Assembly: GCF_900141775.1 (NCBI RefSeq)
Contig: NZ_FSRI01000001.1
Location: 1,644,251-1,708,250 of the forward strand
Length of the DNA: 64,000 bases
Direction of reading: 5' to 3'
Source of the DNA: Salinivibrio sp. ES.052
Lineage (GTDB): Bacteria > Pseudomonadota > Gammaproteobacteria > Enterobacterales > Vibrionaceae
Shown: piece after piece, positions 60,799-64,000 of the stretch
How the letters are laid out: each line of letters opens with the position of its first letter
Position numbering within the stretch: the stretch's first letter is position 1
The notes under the pieces: generated by a model
The model's input: only the letters and a program-made list of their open reading frames with translations
Databases searched by the model: none
Told to the model about the DNA's origin: nothing
Program-made: the position numbers and the translations under genes

Positions 60799-60874
60799 TG
60801 GCGTCCCATAGGGGAGTCGAACCCCTGTTACCGCCGTGAAAGGGCGGTGTCCTAGGCCTCTAGACGAATGGGAC
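60799..60874 (-). tRNA. tRNA-Glu (anticodon TTC)
   Basis: Acceptor GTCCCAT, anticodon loop CTTTCAC, encoded CCA, 76 bases. First spacer tRNA after 16S; only two bases separate it from tRNA-Lys. Confidence 0.97.
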
Positions 60875-60954
60875 ACGCTGATATGTTTGGGAACATATCC
60901 TCTTATAACTTCAACCTATACAATCTGTGTGAACACTCGCAAGAATAGCGTCAG

Positions 60955-62509
<1,555 letters not shown>

Positions 62510-62735
62510 AAGTTCTTTTGTTCGCTTTCCCATAAGGAAAGACAAACGGCTCGATAAATACTGTTTTGTTCGTCTCCTAAGAGACAAACGAATTGACTGT
62601 GCCGAATAACTAAAAGTTATCGTTTGGTCACTCAGTTCATCGAATAAATCTTTTTGTCTATTCTCAACGAGTGCCCACACAGATTGCATAGGTCAAATTG
62701 TTAAAGAGCGCTGCTCAATGTTGAGCGGGAGTGGC
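62510..62735 (-). other. rRNA operon leader
   Basis: Transcribed leader between promoter P2 and mature 16S, no gene. It contains boxA (62699-62710), a hairpin GTCTC/GAGAC near 62566-62590 and GCTCAA/TTGAGC near 62714-62727. A frame of 76 codons here is a shadow. Confidence 0.8.
62699..62710 (-). promoter_or_regulatory. boxA antitermination element in the 16S leader
   Basis: Minus strand CGCTCTTTAACA, one base from the E. coli rrn boxA. Confidence 0.88.
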
Positions 62736-62763
62736 ATTTTACGCCACGTTGGCAGTGAGTCAA
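62736..62763 (-). promoter_or_regulatory. rRNA promoter P2
   Basis: TTGACT, 16 bases, TAAAAT on the minus strand. Inverted repeat GTGGC/GCCAC surrounds the -10. Confidence 0.75.
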
Positions 62764-62827
62764 GCTTTTTGTTTTACTTGTCTGCTTTGCCGTTGTTAGC
62801 GCGGTTTACCGTGCCAACGAGGAGCGA

Positions 62828-62855
62828 ATTATAGAGCGTTGATTTTTTGATGCAA
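62828..62855 (-). promoter_or_regulatory. rRNA promoter P1
   Basis: TTGCAT, 16 bases, perfect TATAAT, then a GC-rich discriminator TCGCTCC typical of ppGpp-sensitive promoters. The upstream bases are AT-rich with A/T tracts like an UP element. Confidence 0.82.
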
Positions 62856-62920
62856 GTGTTTTTGTTCAAAAAAAACTAAGCGGGCAAATAATCGCCAAAT
62901 CCAGTCTTTAGGTGCTTCTT

Positions 62921-63475
62921 TTAACGGTTAGACAGTAAGGCAGGGACATCGGCAATAGAGTTAACAACCTCAGTGGCCAATGCAATGCCTTGCTCAGTAA
63001 CGGGCTTCCCGGAGCGAACAAGAAAACGCGTTGCGATTCCCGCAGCGTCTGCGGCTGTCATATCGTCCGTTTTATCTCCCACCATGACAGAACGAGAAAG
63101 ATCGATATTGAGCTCTTTCGCCGCGTCTAAAAACATACCAGGTTTAGGCTTTCGACACTCGCAATCGACTCGGTACTCTCCAACGCCCTCGGTCGCATGG
63201 TGGGGGCAATAGTAAATACCATCAAAGTCGACACCTTTGTCGGCAAAGTTCCAGTCCATCCATTCGGTCAATCGCAAAAAGTCTTGCTCCGTAAAGTAAC
63301 CCCTCGCGATACCCGCTTGGTTGGTCACCAGTACAAGTAAATAGCCTTGTTCTTTTAGCGCTAGGCATGCCTCAAACACACCCTCAATATATTCGAAGCT
63401 ATCGGTACTGGACACATAACCGTGATCGACATTCACGACGCCATCACGATCGATAAAAACTGCTGGAAGACTCAC
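62921..63475 (-). CDS. gmhB: D-glycero-beta-D-manno-heptose 1,7-bisphosphate 7-phosphatase
   Basis: HAD-family phosphatase acting after heptose bisphosphate formation in LPS core synthesis. The 184-residue protein starts at GTG with GAGGGG upstream, and has FIDRDGVVNVD (nucleophile and acid Asp), LVTNQAGIARGYF, the zinc-loop ligands CPHHATEGVGEYRVDCECRKP and VGDKTDDMTAADAAG. It stands directly upstream of the rRNA operon on the same strand, as in E. coli (gmhB-rrnH), with no clear terminator between. Confidence 0.96.
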   Translation of the reverse strand: MSLPAVFIDRDGVVNVDHGYVSSTDSFEYIEGVFEACLALKEQGYLLVLVTNQAGIARGYFTEQDFLRLTEWMDWNFADKGVDFDGIYYCPHHATEGVGEYRVDCECRKPKPGMFLDAAKELNIDLSRSVMVGDKTDDMTAADAAGIATRFLVRSGKPVTEQGIALATEVVNSIADVPALLSNR

Positions 63476-63596
63476 GCATTGTTCCCCTCGGTAAATAATG
63501 CTGAGATTATGTCATGCTCAAGACTGACTTGCATCCATACACCCCTCCTCTATCGCATGCTAGAGTATAGCGACGTTGTTTTAGGTTTATTAGGTT

Positions 63597-64000
63597 ATGT
63601 GCTCCCAGTTTTCTATCACGCCGATCGGCACACTCCACTCTCCTTTTAAAGAGAAATTTGCGGTCCCCCGTCAACCCGGACTCGCGTCCAGCGCGCTGTC
63701 TTACCTTCGTCTACACGATGATGCCAATCAGATTGACGCCGTGCGAGGCATTGAACAATTCTCTCACCTTTGGGTGCTGTTCCTTTTTGACCAAAACCTA
63801 GATAAAGGATGGCGACCTACCGTCCGTCCGCCCCGTTTAGGTGGAAACGAGAGAATGGGCGTGTTCGCGAGCCGGGCAACCTTTCGCCCTAACGGTATAG
63901 GCATGTCAGCCGTAGAGCTGGTTGATGTCACTCAAGATAGCGGGCAAGTCATCTTGGTATTACGAGGGTGTGATCTTGTTGACCAAACTCCGATTGTCGA
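63597..64000 (+). CDS. trmO: tRNA (t6A37) N6-methyltransferase TrmO, 5' part
   Basis: Methylates threonylcarbamoyl-adenosine 37 in tRNA-Thr. The gene runs off the window; about 134 residues are seen. It begins MCSQFSITPIGTLHSPFKEK, then FAVPRQPGLASSALSYL, GIEQFSHLWVLFLFDQN, WRPTVRPPRLGGNERMGVFA and FRPNGIGMSAVELVDV, all conserved in E. coli YaeB/TrmO. The start codon was chosen by similarity; its ribosome binding site (TAGG) is weak. Divergent from gmhB. Confidence 0.94.
   Translation, partial: MCSQFSITPIGTLHSPFKEKFAVPRQPGLASSALSYLRLHDDANQIDAVRGIEQFSHLWVLFLFDQNLDKGWRPTVRPPRLGGNERMGVFASRATFRPNGIGMSAVELVDVTQDSGQVILVLRGCDLVDQTPIV

Overview
The window reads as chromosomal DNA of a Vibrionaceae bacterium. 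It carries a complete Na+-translocating NADH:quinone reductase operon (nqrABCDEF) with its maturation factors apbE and nqrM, Na+-type flagellar stator genes (pomA/pomB), an OmpK/Tsx channel, and an rRNA operon whose 16S-23S spacer holds Glu, Lys, Ala and Val tRNAs, all familiar from vibrios and their relatives. The genus is not resolved from sequence reading alone; Salinivibrio, Grimontia or Enterovibrio-like genomes would fit the moderate GC. No prophage, insertion sequence, CRISPR array, integron or obvious island was found: this is core genome, densely packed with short operons.

Layout. 1-11030 (+): 3' part of leuS, then lptE-holA, rsfS-rlmH-mrdA-mrdB-rlpA, dacA, ybeD, lipB-lipA: tRNA charging, LPS transport, ribosome maturation, cell elongation and lipoate synthesis. 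11118-17369 (-): a purine permease, gpt, frsA, crl, proB-proA. 17568-17860 (-): a short transcription unit encoding a 30-residue peptide, with its own promoter, terminator and a nearby CRP-like site; it resembles the dual-function RNA VcdRP of Vibrio cholerae and is the most interesting item. 18092-28706: pepD (+), then on the minus strand dinB, nqrM, apbE, nqrFEDCBA and bolA. 28879-35209 (+): rlmG, yajG-cyclophilin-ampG, ompK/tsx, panE-yajL. 35275-38618 (-): thiI, pomB, pomA behind a convincing sigma-28 promoter. 38842-41881 (+): xseB-ispA-dxs. 42008-45950: upp (-), purM-purN (+), yafJ and gmhA (-). 46263-56653: fadE, a TIGR03503-family protein, dnaQ/rnhA, yafS/gloB, mltD, a Yip1-like membrane protein, yafD and a gamma-glutamylcyclotransferase-like gene. 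56709-62855 (-): an rRNA operon, read 16S - Glu - Lys - Ala(GGC) - Val - Ala(TGC) - 23S - 5S - Asp - Trp, with tandem promoters, two boxA elements and a strong terminator. 62921-64000: gmhB (-) and the 5' part of trmO (+).

How parts work together. The Nqr complex expels sodium, ApbE attaches its covalent FMN groups, NqrM is needed for its iron centre, and PomA/PomB spend the resulting sodium gradient on swimming. LptE, PBP2/RodA, RlpA, PBP5, MltD, AmpG and the heptose enzymes GmhA/GmhB form an envelope-building theme. Purine metabolism shows coordinated control: near-perfect PurR boxes precede both the purine permease and purMN. fadE has a FadR-like operator placed over its predicted start of transcription. 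Much of 11-63 kb keeps gene neighbourhoods known from the E. coli rrnH-proBA region (gmhB-rrn-tRNA-Asp-yafD-mltD-gloB-yafS-rnhA-dnaQ-fadE-gmhA-yafJ, and dinB-pepD-gpt-frsA-crl-proB-proA).

Start codons were chosen by Shine-Dalgarno position and remembered family lengths; several genes appear to use GTG or TTG. All names come from reading the translated sequences, with no database search.
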